Assembly (NCBI GenBank): GCA_963837365.1
Contig: CAWIMW010000010.1
Span: 1-64,000 of the forward strand
Reading direction: 5' to 3'
DNA: 64,000 bases
From: CAWBXL01 sp963837365
Lineage (GTDB): Bacteria > Acidobacteriota > Terriglobia > Terriglobales > Acidobacteriaceae
The notes beneath the pieces were generated by a model. That model did not search any database, had not been told where the DNA came from, and saw only the letters and a list, made by a program, of their open reading frames with translations. Each line of letters opens with the position of its first letter. The stretch's first letter is position 1. The position numbers were made by a program, and so were the translations under genes. Shown piece by piece: positions 52,134 to 60,740 of the stretch.

Positions 52134-53141
52134 TTATGATCGGCGTGCATGAAGGGTATCTGCGAGCATCCCATAGATTACCGACGTAACGACCAATGCC
52201 CCCGCTGGGGCCAACATCCAGCCGTAGGAAACCAGGACGCTGTAGTGTTGCAGTGCGGCCAGCATATTTCCCCAACTCGCGACCGGCTCGCTTATTCCCA
52301 GCCCAAAAAACGACAGCGTGGCCTCGGCTGCGATATACAGAGGAACCAGCAACGCGGCCTGCGTTAGAAGGACACCGAACGTAGCCGGCAAAACATGGCG
52401 CCATAGCACATAGAAGTCGGAACCGCCGAAGCCACGCGCCGCGGTGATGTAGGTACTGCTCCGTACGCTCAGTACTTCAGCTCGAACCAGCCTTGCCGGA
52501 CGCGCCCACCCGATCAGTCCGATCACTCCGATCAAAAGCAGGAACGCTTCTACAGGACCGATGTGAAGCGGAAGAAACGCGCGCACCCCAATCAGGAAAT
52601 ACAGCCATGGGAGGGCCAAAAAAAGTTCGGAAACACCCATGAGCCCCTCGTCAATCCAGCCACCGTAGAATCCCGAGACGGCTCCCACGATTCCTGCCGT
52701 GGTGAGCGTTATCAAAGTTGCGAGCAGGCCCGCGCCCAGCGAGATTTGCCCGCCGAACAGGAGCCTGGAGAATTCGTCGCGCCCGAAAGCATCCGTGCCG
52801 AGCAATGCGATGCGGGCGGGGCGATCCACGCCGAATAGATGACGATCCCAGTTGAGTGTGCCGAAGATGGCGTATGACGGCCCCATGACAAAAAAGCGGA
52901 CCGGGTATTCCTGCCCTCGGTCCTCGCGACATCCATCAAAGTCACACGCAGCCGCGTAGACGAAGGGTCTCATTCGGAAGCCGGACCGGCCTATAAAGTG
53001 TAGTTTCGTAGGAGGCGCGTAGGCTGAGATGCGGTCTTGTTCTTTCGCTCCGTAGGGCGCGACAAAGCCGGCGAACACCACCAAGACGTGGAGAGCGACC
53101 AGTAGGACGAGCAGAAATCGCAAGCGCGCGTTATTCCGCAT
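52134..53141 (-). CDS. Peptide ABC transporter permease (OppC/DppC-like)
   Basis: 335 aa. Six TM helices; the first at LLVLLVALHVLVVFAGFVAPYG. LLGTDAFGRDEFSRLLFGGQISLGAGLL is the OppC signature before the permease core, and YITAARGFGGSDFYVLWRHVLPATFG is the EAA-type loop that meets the ATPase. A periplasmic insertion (about 40-110, with the single Cys of DFDGCREDRGQ) is longer than usual. Overlaps the OppB-like gene by 11 bp. Confidence 0.92.
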   Translation of the reverse strand: MRNNARLRFLLVLLVALHVLVVFAGFVAPYGAKEQDRISAYAPPTKLHFIGRSGFRMRPFVYAAACDFDGCREDRGQEYPVRFFVMGPSYAIFGTLNWDRHLFGVDRPARIALLGTDAFGRDEFSRLLFGGQISLGAGLLATLITLTTAGIVGAVSGFYGGWIDEGLMGVSELFLALPWLYFLIGVRAFLPLHIGPVEAFLLLIGVIGLIGWARPARLVRAEVLSVRSSTYITAARGFGGSDFYVLWRHVLPATFGVLLTQAALLVPLYIAAEATLSFFGLGISEPVASWGNMLAALQHYSVLVSYGWMLAPAGALVVTSVIYGMLADTLHARRS

Positions 53142-54108
53142 CGAGGCCGCCTTTGCGGATGCGAGGGTCTGACACCCACAACATCAGATCTGCGGCGATG
53201 TTGCCGCCAACCAGGAATAAGGCCGAGAACAATATTCCTCCGATCACCAGATACAGGTCGCGTGCCAGCGTGGCCTCCAGCAACAAGGGCCCGAGCCCGG
53301 GCCATCCGGTAGCCACTTCCACGAGCATCGAACCGCTGAGCAACGAGGCGATTGACAACCCGAACAGTGACGTCGCGGGACCCGCAGCCACGGGAAGAAC
53401 ATGACGAAAAAGCAAACGGCCCCTGCCGATGCCCAAGCTGCGACTGGCTCGGACATGAGGCGCCTCGAGTACCTCAACAACACTCGCGCGCACGTGCCGG
53501 ACAACGATGGATATGCCAGCCAACACGAGAATCGCCACCGGCAATAGCAGATGACGGGCAACATCTTCCATCTTCCCCCAAGTGGAAAGATCATCGTGGT
53601 CGAGCGAAAGCATTCCTCCGACCGGAACCAGCCGCCATCGCACGGCCACCGCCAGCAGCCCGAGAGCGATCACGATTTCTGGGATGGCGATGAGTACAGC
53701 ATTGCCGGCCTCGACGGCCCGGCCCAGCCAACGTCCCCGACAGGCCGCGCTCCAGACTCCCAATGGAACCCCAATGAGCCAGGTGAAAGTCATCGCTGTG
53801 ACTGCAAGAAGTAGTGTGTTTCGTGCCCGGTTCCACAGCAATGGCGCAACCGGAGCGTTATAAGCGATGGAGAATCCGAGGTCGCCGCGTGCCACCGACG
53901 TCAGCCAGCGGGCATATCTCACGACCAGTGGCCGGTCCAAACCGTAATGGATGCGGAGGGCAGTAACGGTATCTGGAGAAATCTGCGGGTTCAGCCGCAT
54001 CTCGTCAAAAAAGCTGCCTGGGGCCATTTCGGTGAACAGAAAACAAAGCACCGATACTCCAAACAACAAGGCCACTACCCGCAATCCGCGCCGCAGGGCG
54101 TACTTCAT
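53131..54108 (-). CDS. Peptide ABC transporter permease (OppB/DppB-like)
   Basis: 325 aa. LRRGLRVVALLFGVSVLCFLFTEMAPGSFFDEM is the OppB N-terminal helix; ALRIHYGLDRPLVVRYARWLTSVARGDLGFSI is the family's following motif; HVRASRSLGIGRGRLLFRHVLPVAAGP is the EAA loop. About six TM helices. ATG overlaps the stop of the ATPase gene (ATGA). Confidence 0.93.
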   Translation of the reverse strand: MKYALRRGLRVVALLFGVSVLCFLFTEMAPGSFFDEMRLNPQISPDTVTALRIHYGLDRPLVVRYARWLTSVARGDLGFSIAYNAPVAPLLWNRARNTLLLAVTAMTFTWLIGVPLGVWSAACRGRWLGRAVEAGNAVLIAIPEIVIALGLLAVAVRWRLVPVGGMLSLDHDDLSTWGKMEDVARHLLLPVAILVLAGISIVVRHVRASVVEVLEAPHVRASRSLGIGRGRLLFRHVLPVAAGPATSLFGLSIASLLSGSMLVEVATGWPGLGPLLLEATLARDLYLVIGGILFSALFLVGGNIAADLMLWVSDPRIRKGGLDAE

Positions 54109-54953
54109 AGCCCAACCCCGAGGGCCGCGAGATTCGCCTGCGCTGCTCGCGTCGAGGCGAGCAAAGCGCGTGTCTCAGCATGCCCGTTACCCGCTATGAT
54201 GTCGGCCGTCGGTCCTTGTTCCACGATCTGGCCGTGCGCCATGACCGCAATTCTGTCCGCGAGGCGAGCCACCAGCGATATATCGTGCGAGATAAGCAGG
54301 TAGGAAAGCGAAAGGGATTGCTGGAGATCGAGAAGCAGGTTTACGATTTGCGCTTCAGTGGAAAGGTCCAATCCGGAGAGCGCCTCATCCAAAACCAGCA
54401 GCTTGGGCTGCAACGCGAGCGCGCGAGCAATCGCTAATCTTTGCTGTTGACCACCGCTAAAATCCGAGGCCCTGCGATCGGCCCATTCGGGCATTAATCC
54501 GACTTCTCGCATCAGTTCGATGGCGCGCATGCGGCGGGCGGAATTGTCGCCTGCGCGTTGAATCAACAAAGGCTCCTCGATGACCTGGGCGGCGGTAAAC
54601 CGTGGACTCATGGAAGCAGCGGCGTCCTGAAATATCATCTGACATCGCGCACGAACCGTTCGAAGATCCCGCCAGCGCAGCCTCCCTATCTCTGCGCCTT
54701 CCAGCCATATCTCCCCGGTATCCGGTTTTTCCAACCGCGCTACGCAGCGGGCAACGGTGGATTTTCCGGACCCCGAACTCCCTACCAACGCGAAAGTCTC
54801 CCCGGCGGCGATGTCGAATGCAATGTTCTGAGCGCCCACAATTTTCTCGCTTTGGCGCCACCTAAAGCGCGTGCGGACATAAGTCTTGCTGAGACCACTT
54901 ACGCGCAATACTGGGGGCTCAGACGGCTGTGCGGCCGTGAAGTAGTTAGTCAT
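54105..54953 (-). CDS. Peptide ABC transporter ATPase (OppF/DppF-like)
   Basis: 282 aa. Walker A VGSSGSGKSTVAR, Q-loop ARCQMIFQDAAASMSPR, signature FSGGQQQRLAIARAL, Walker B LLVLDEALSGLD, H-loop LLISHDISLVARLAD. All catalytic residues are present. It supplies one of the two nucleotide-binding subunits and overlaps the OppD-like gene by 8 bp. The start is the second gene of the operon. Confidence 0.94.
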   Translation of the reverse strand: MTNYFTAAQPSEPPVLRVSGLSKTYVRTRFRWRQSEKIVGAQNIAFDIAAGETFALVGSSGSGKSTVARCVARLEKPDTGEIWLEGAEIGRLRWRDLRTVRARCQMIFQDAAASMSPRFTAAQVIEEPLLIQRAGDNSARRMRAIELMREVGLMPEWADRRASDFSGGQQQRLAIARALALQPKLLVLDEALSGLDLSTEAQIVNLLLDLQQSLSLSYLLISHDISLVARLADRIAVMAHGQIVEQGPTADIIAGNGHAETRALLASTRAAQANLAALGVGL

Positions 54954-55932
54954 ACTTGAAGCAACTCACGCGATGGGATGGACGTGCCGTGGTTTCCTGT
55001 GGATCACGCTCCGTGCACACCTGCATTCTCTCGGGGCACCGTGATGCAAACGAGCACCCTTTTTCCGAGTTCGCGAACTCAGGAAGCGCACTTTGGACTA
55101 TCGGCCAACGCTCGCGCGTGGGCGCGCTCGCCAAATATCTTCCCGAAAGTTTTATTAACGCCTGCGTGTACGGGTGAAGCGGATGGCTGAAGATGTCTCG
55201 CACGGACCCATCCTCGATAACGCGCCCTGCGTACATCACCGCGATGCGATCTGCGAATCCTGCCAGCACCGTAGGATCATGGGTGATCAGGACAAAGGCC
55301 GTGTTGTATCGCTGGCCGATCTCCTGGATGAGGGCCAAAATGTCCGCCTTCAGAGAAGCATCCAGCTTGCTCGTTGGTTCGTCGGCAATCACCAGGTTCG
55401 GACAACAGGCGACTGCTTGGGCGATGACGACTCGTTGCCGCTGTCCCCCGCTCAATTCGTGCGGATACGAACCATAGATTTGATAGGGATGATCGAAACC
55501 GACTTCAGAAAGCAGCTCTTCAACTCGCGTTCGCCGTTGATTGCGTGCCATCCGAAGATGCGCGCGCAGCACTTCGGCGATCTGATCGCCAACCGAGATC
55601 ACTGGATTTAGAGCTTGCGAGGGATCCTGGGGAATCAGAGCAATCTCTTTTCCGCGAATCCGCCGCAGCTGAGTCTCGGGTAGAGCGAGCAGGTCAACGG
55701 CCTGGAAACGAACCGACCCGCCGTCGTAGCGTGCATGGGGTGGAAGGAGCCGCATGACAGCGGCAGCGAGTGTGCTCTTGCCCGAACCAGACTCCCCAAG
55801 AATGCCGATTCGCTCACCGCGAGCTATGGCGAGGGTTGCCTGACTTAGTGCGCGGACCGGTTGCTCGTTCGGGACGCGGTAAGTCACCGACAATCCAGAG
55901 ACGACAGCGATGGGTTCGGACACGATGGCCAT
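54946..55932 (-). CDS. Peptide ABC transporter ATPase (OppD/DppD-like)
   Basis: 328 aa. Walker A LGESGSGKSTLAA, Q-loop IALIPQDPSQALNP, signature LSGGQRQRVVIAQAV, Walker B LVIADEPTSKLD, H-loop LITHDPTVLAGFAD. The C-terminal tail has GCSFASRCPERMQVCTERDP, the four-Cys motif which binds a [4Fe-4S] cluster in OppD/DppD proteins. First gene of the Opp-sigma-CHAT transcription unit. Confidence 0.94.
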   Translation of the reverse strand: MAIVSEPIAVVSGLSVTYRVPNEQPVRALSQATLAIARGERIGILGESGSGKSTLAAAVMRLLPPHARYDGGSVRFQAVDLLALPETQLRRIRGKEIALIPQDPSQALNPVISVGDQIAEVLRAHLRMARNQRRTRVEELLSEVGFDHPYQIYGSYPHELSGGQRQRVVIAQAVACCPNLVIADEPTSKLDASLKADILALIQEIGQRYNTAFVLITHDPTVLAGFADRIAVMYAGRVIEDGSVRDIFSHPLHPYTQALIKLSGRYLASAPTRERWPIVQSALPEFANSEKGCSFASRCPERMQVCTERDPQETTARPSHRVSCFKYD

Positions 55933-56349
55933 AAGGTGTCACAGTCAGTTGACCACAAAGGCAGGCAACCAGAGGCAGATTACGGAGGTAACGTTGGGAA
56001 GGGTGCAAGGAAGGCGATAGACGTATCAAAACGCCTTTTTACGTTGCTTTTCGGGCGACGCTATCTGGTGCTCCAGGTGGAAAGATATTAAAGGTGACAG
56101 TCAGGACCGGGCGGTCCCAATCTTCCGCATAACAAAATTTCGGTGGCCTACCTTTGCTGCTTTTGCAACGGTGGGGAGTCCAGAAAAAATCCAGGCCGCT
56201 TCGGATTGAGGAGGAACGCTACGTACCGCCACGGATTATTGCAATCGCCGCTCTGATATAGGCGCCACGGCGTGCTTTGTTGAACCGTTACTTCAAGGAA
56301 AAATGGTGGAGAGTGGGGGGGGTGCGGACTTGAGATCTTGCACGATACT
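55933..56349. other. Gene-free stretch upstream of the Opp operon
   Basis: About 415 bp without a supported gene. It should hold the operon's minus-strand promoter. A TGTCACA at 55937-55943 on plus has no TGTC 16 nt beyond and points away from the operon. Confidence 0.4.
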
Positions 56350-56805
56350 TCAACTTATTTGAGGTATTGCGCGAACGTCTTTTTCTCGATAGCTGCTGGG
56401 TACTGTCTGTGCTGTTCGACGAGATCGAAAAAAATGTGACCTATGTCGGCGGCTACTGGCAAGGCCTCTTTCCCTGGTTGAATGACGCCATTTCCTGCAA
56501 GGAAAGACCTGGTCGGAAGATGGCATGGGAAACCGAAAACACTTCATCTCATTGCCGCGACTGTTGGTGATCGTGACTTCTTTCGCGCCGTCTTTGTTGA
56601 AAAACGTGTCCTGGCTTCGGCCATCAGTGTTTGCGTGATATGCGTGGAAGCCTGTTCGGTGTTTCGCGTACCACGCAGCGACTAGCTTGACCTTTTCTCT
56701 TTTGCCATTCATCACAATATGAAAACTATTTGCTTCCCACAAAAGGTCGCCTTGGGAAGAGGCTCCGGCGAATGCCCGGATAGACGGGAAGGCCTATACG
56801 CGAGT
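56350..56805 (-). pseudogene. Decayed duplicate of the small secreted gene (copy B)
   Basis: On minus the frame reads EKVKLVAAWYAKHRTGFHAY, ANTDGRSQDTFFNKDGAKEVTITNSRG, nearly the same as copy A (26797-27234). After 'SRGN' it is shifted one frame and runs into the out-of-frame tail (SDQVFPCRKW, HSTRERGLASSRR) that copy A also has out of frame. The signal peptide is gone; the upstream DNA to about 56805 still aligns with copy A. By eye the two DNAs match over about 400 bp including past the stop codon. Confidence 0.85.
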
Positions 56806-56821
56806 CGGTACTTAGTGAAGA

Positions 56822-59416
56822 TTAGCTCCGAGATGCCGCGCGCGTAAGCGCAGTGGGATGATTGTTCTGTCCCTTTAGCTCGATTTTTTTCTGCGTGGTG
56901 AAAAGATTATGCAGCGTCTGTCCTAATTCCTCAATCGTGTCGGGCTTGAGCATCAAGTCGGGGAGGCCTAACTGGCGCACGCATTCATTGTCCTGCGGCC
57001 GGATGTATCCGGAGGCGATCACGATGGGCATGCCGGGACGGATTTGCAGAAGTTCGCGGGCCAGGTCGGTGCCCGACATTCCGGGCATGGAGAGGTCGCT
57101 CACCACCGCGTCAAAGCCGCCGGGGTTGGAGCGGAAAAGCTCCAAAGCTTTCCGCGGATCGGTGCAGCCGGTCACCTGGTAGCCCAGGCGTTTTAGCATG
57201 CGGGTGGTCAGAAAGACGAGCGGTTCCTCATCATCTATATAGAGGATTCTTTCCCCTCTGCCCTGGGAAATTTCAGCTGGCAAGGCTTGCCGTTTGACTG
57301 TGCGGGTCTCAACCGCTGCCGGCAAATAAACCTGGAAACTCGTACCTTTGCCCACACTGCTTTCCACGGTGATCACGCCGCCATGATTGTGCACGATGCC
57401 ATGTACCACCGAGAGTCCCAGCCCGGTGCCATGCCCGAGCGGCTTAGTGGTAAAGAACGGATCAAAAATGCGACTGGCGGTACGCTCGTCCATGCCGCAA
57501 CCGTTGTCCACAATGGAAAGTTGAACGTAGGGGCCTGGGTGAAATCCGGGATGCGCCGCTGCCATGGCTGTGTCCACTTGCACGGCCCGCAGCAGTATCT
57601 TCAGGACACCCTGCTTGTCCGCGATGGCGTCGGAGGCGTTGGTGGCGAGGTTCATCACGATCTGGTGGATCTGGGTCGAATCCGCCGAGACTGGAGCAAT
57701 GTCCACTGCGTAGTCGGTCTCCACGGAAACATTGGCGCGCAGGGCCGCCCGAAGCAAGCGCAGCGATTCGTCCACTACCGCGGAAAGTTGGATGACTTCG
57801 CGCTTGGATGGGTCCTGGCGGCTGAAAGAGAGAATCTGCCGCACCAGTTTGGTGGCCCGCGAAGCCGCTTTGCCAATTTCTTCCAAGTACTGGTGGACGG
57901 TATGGCCTTTCGGCACATCGCCCAGCGCGAGTTTGGTGTTGCCGGAGATGGCGGTCAAGATGTTGTTGAAGTCGTGCGCGATTCCCGCTGCTAGTTGTCC
58001 TACCGCCTCCAGGCGCTGAGCGACGCGGAGCTGGTCTTGCAGCTTCTTGCGCTCGGTGATGTCCACGATGGTGCTGGAAATCAGGGGCTGCTCGGTCCCG
58101 GTGAGCGGACCCAGGCTGACTTCTACAGGAAAGGTGGTCCCATCCTTTCGCCGGGCATGGAATTCACCCCCCCTCCCCATGGGCCGGGTCTGAGGATGCT
58201 CTGCATACTTCGAGCGATGATTCGCATGGGCTGAGCGTAAACTCTCCGGCACCAGCATCTCGACCGGGCTGCCCACCATCTCCACCCGGCTGTAGCCAAA
58301 CATTTTCTCGAGTTGAGGGTTGGCCTCGGTAATGTGGCCGGTGGCATCGCACAGCAATATTCCCATGGGCGAGGTTTCCACCAGCAGGCGGAAGCGGTCT
58401 TCGGCCTGCTGGCGGCGTGCGCTCTCGCGCTCCAGTTGCACCATCTGGTCTTTCAAGCTGTATTCACGCAGTAAGTTCTCGTAGCCAATGGCCACACGGG
58501 CCCCAATCGTCCTCAGCAGGTGCTCATCCTGGTGGGTGAATTCTCCGCCTCCCAGCTTGTCGGCGACATAGATCACGCCATAGATGTGGTCGGGGGTTTG
58601 GATGGGAATCCCTAAAAAACTGTGCACTGGGCGATGGAACTCCGGCAGCAAAAGTGGGCACGGCTTGCCATCCGTGCTAAAGATACGCAGGACTCTGCGC
58701 TCGGCGGCAATCTGATGCAGCGTGGCGGCGTCGTAGTTTCGTATTCCAGCCACCACGGCTGGTTCCAGGCCGGCGATGCGGAAGCAACAGAACTCCAGCT
58801 TGTCATGGCTGAGCATTCCCGCCCCTGCAAGATTGGCCCCGATCACTTTGCGGGCCGCTTTGAGAGCTGTTTCCAGCAGCGGCTCCGGCGTCGCCAGTTG
58901 GGAAATATTAATGCCAAATTCCACCAGCGCGGCCAGGCGCAGGCTTACGTCATCTAATTCTTTGTCCTTGTCGTAGAACGCGTCCACCAGCATGGAAACC
59001 GGGTCGGTGCGGGGCTCCTGCTCCGGCAGCGTACCCGGCTGAAAGGCGGGCAGTCCCAGAGTACGATTCACGGTCTCCAGAATTTTCTCCGGATCGCACG
59101 GCTTGCTCAGGTACTCCTGCACTCCACAGTCCCTGCCCAAGGTGCGGCTCTCGTGGTCGAGGAAACTGGCGCTCTGAAAAATCACGCGGGTGTTCTTCAG
59201 ACCGGGTAATTTCCGCAACGAGGAGACGAACTCGTACCCGTTCATGGTGGGCATGAGGATGTCGGAGACAATCAAATCGGGCTTCCGGGCTTGCGCCACG
59301 GTCAGGCCCTCGCGCCCATCACCAGCCTGGAGGACTTGGTGGCCGAATGGGGGCAGAAGCGCCGAGTAGAGCTGGCAGGTGTTGGGATCGTCGTCAACAA
59401 CAAGAATAGTTGCCAT
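56822..59416 (-). CDS. Hybrid histidine kinase: REC-GAF-PAS-HisKA-HATPase-REC
   Basis: Start at ATG 59416 (MATILVVDDDPN); 864 aa. N-terminal receiver (acidic VVDDD, phospho-Asp in LIVSDILMP, Lys in EYLSKP), GAF domain (about 150-300), PAS (LLVETSPMGILLCDATGHITEANPQLEKMFGYS), HisKA with HDFNNILTAISG (the His of the NtrB-type H-box), HATPase (DNGCGMDE, GHGTGLGLSVVHGIV) and a C-terminal receiver (ILYIDDEEPLVFLT, AVVSDLSMPGMSGT). Cytoplasmic, as no TM helix is seen. In order behind a double-receiver gene and a PAS kinase on the same strand, so a phosphorelay is likely. Confidence 0.93.
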   Translation of the reverse strand: MATILVVDDDPNTCQLYSALLPPFGHQVLQAGDGREGLTVAQARKPDLIVSDILMPTMNGYEFVSSLRKLPGLKNTRVIFQSASFLDHESRTLGRDCGVQEYLSKPCDPEKILETVNRTLGLPAFQPGTLPEQEPRTDPVSMLVDAFYDKDKELDDVSLRLAALVEFGINISQLATPEPLLETALKAARKVIGANLAGAGMLSHDKLEFCCFRIAGLEPAVVAGIRNYDAATLHQIAAERRVLRIFSTDGKPCPLLLPEFHRPVHSFLGIPIQTPDHIYGVIYVADKLGGGEFTHQDEHLLRTIGARVAIGYENLLREYSLKDQMVQLERESARRQQAEDRFRLLVETSPMGILLCDATGHITEANPQLEKMFGYSRVEMVGSPVEMLVPESLRSAHANHRSKYAEHPQTRPMGRGGEFHARRKDGTTFPVEVSLGPLTGTEQPLISSTIVDITERKKLQDQLRVAQRLEAVGQLAAGIAHDFNNILTAISGNTKLALGDVPKGHTVHQYLEEIGKAASRATKLVRQILSFSRQDPSKREVIQLSAVVDESLRLLRAALRANVSVETDYAVDIAPVSADSTQIHQIVMNLATNASDAIADKQGVLKILLRAVQVDTAMAAAHPGFHPGPYVQLSIVDNGCGMDERTASRIFDPFFTTKPLGHGTGLGLSVVHGIVHNHGGVITVESSVGKGTSFQVYLPAAVETRTVKRQALPAEISQGRGERILYIDDEEPLVFLTTRMLKRLGYQVTGCTDPRKALELFRSNPGGFDAVVSDLSMPGMSGTDLARELLQIRPGMPIVIASGYIRPQDNECVRQLGLPDLMLKPDTIEELGQTLHNLFTTQKKIELKGQNNHPTALTRAASRS

Positions 59417-59852
59417 AGTGTGCGGACTTGTTTGCGCGATCCAGACCCTCCTGCCGGGTCGCCTCCTCGTCCTAAGGAAACTTTGATTAAGTTCAACTTC
59501 TGTTATCTCGAGCGCTTCTGCCCAGCCGAGAGACCCGCTTTTCTGCGGCTGGAGCTTAATCAAATCCTCCCTAAAGCTTGCCGGATCGCACCCAGCAAGT
59601 CTTTCGTGATTGCCGGCCATGAAGACAGGCCGCCGCTCCTAACTTATAGTTGCCTGTAACGGTATCCCCAGGACTCACTGCGATGATCTTGGCGCGGCCT
59701 GTCAAAAATGACGCTTCTAAGAAAAAAGAACCCTCTATCGCCGCGTCATACTGACATGATCGGCGTGGGGCGCCATTACGGTAGCCAGAAGGCAGGTTCG
59801 GTCGGCGGGTGCGTTCCCGAAACGAAACCAGAAAAGGCACAAACCCGAAAAT

Positions 59853-60677
59853 TCACGGAGATTTTCGCGGCGGCAGGCAAGCCTCCAACTCGCCCAGCAG
59901 CTGCTGTGGTTCGATGGGCCGGATCAGCAGCTTCCGCGCCCCGTGCGCCAGCGCCCGCTCCAGCTCCTGGTCCGAGCGCACCGAGGAAGATAGGAAGACG
60001 AAGGGTATACGGCAAAGTTCCGGGTCGGCCTGCACCTGATGGACGAAGTCGTATCCATCCTGCTGCGGCATGTGAATATCGGAGACGATCAAGTCGGGCC
60101 GGCTGCGCCGCGCCAACTCCATGCCCTCCTGCACGCTGCCGGCGCTGATGACTGCGTAGCCATGGGGAACCAGGATGCTGCGCGCCAGTTGCAGGTTGGT
60201 TGGGGAATTGTCCACGAACAGCAGGACTGCGCGTTTTGCCTGCGGCGGGGCCAGGGCTGGTTCCGCAGGCGGGCAGACCGGCGATTCAGCGGTGGATTCT
60301 CCGCTCGATGGGGGAGCCAGGAATTCCTGCACCTTACCGGGAAATGTCTCCGGATCGATGGGCTTGGAAATGTAGCCGTTGAAGCCGGACGCCAGCAGTT
60401 TTTCCTTGTCACCCACCATGGCCAGCGCGGTCACGGCGATAATCGGAGTATGCAGGCACTGGGGGTCCTCGCGTAGCCGGCCGGCGACTTCGTAGCCATC
60501 CATCCGGGGCATGTGGATGTCCAGCAGCACCAGGTCAGGCCGGTGCTGACGCGCCATTGCAATGCCTTCAGCGCCCTCTTTGGTGGCAATGGCTTGGTGT
60601 CCAAAGGCCTCCAATAGATACACCACCAATTGCAGATTGGTGGGGTTGTCTTCAATGACCAGAACGCGTGCCGTAAT
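59853..60677 (-). CDS. Double-receiver (REC-REC) response regulator, non-ATG start
   Basis: First REC: LVIEDNPTNLQLVVYLLEAFGHQ, DLVLLDIHMPRMDGYEV and GFNGYISKPID. Second REC: LLFVDNSPTNLQLARSIL, DLIVSDIHMPQQDGYDF and GARKLLIRPIEP. No output domain. The acidic pocket of the first REC lies before the first in-frame ATG (60629). In frame the only candidate is ATT at 60677, with AAAGGA six bases ahead, since a TAG precedes it. The nearest ATG (60681) is out of frame by one base. So either ATT is used or a one-base change is present. Confidence 0.85.
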   Translation of the reverse strand: MTARVLVIEDNPTNLQLVVYLLEAFGHQAIATKEGAEGIAMARQHRPDLVLLDIHMPRMDGYEVAGRLREDPQCLHTPIIAVTALAMVGDKEKLLASGFNGYISKPIDPETFPGKVQEFLAPPSSGESTAESPVCPPAEPALAPPQAKRAVLLFVDNSPTNLQLARSILVPHGYAVISAGSVQEGMELARRSRPDLIVSDIHMPQQDGYDFVHQVQADPELCRIPFVFLSSSVRSDQELERALAHGARKLLIRPIEPQQLLGELEACLPPRKSP

Positions 60678-60740
60678 GCATCCTTTCTAAGGGTTTTCTC
60701 GGCGATCTCTGGGCAACCTCCGCAGAGGTCGCGGAGAAAA

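Noticed and set aside
55936..55970. TGTCACA on plus at about 55937 as ECF41 promoter
   Set aside because: 16 nt downstream reads GGCA, and no plus-strand gene follows.
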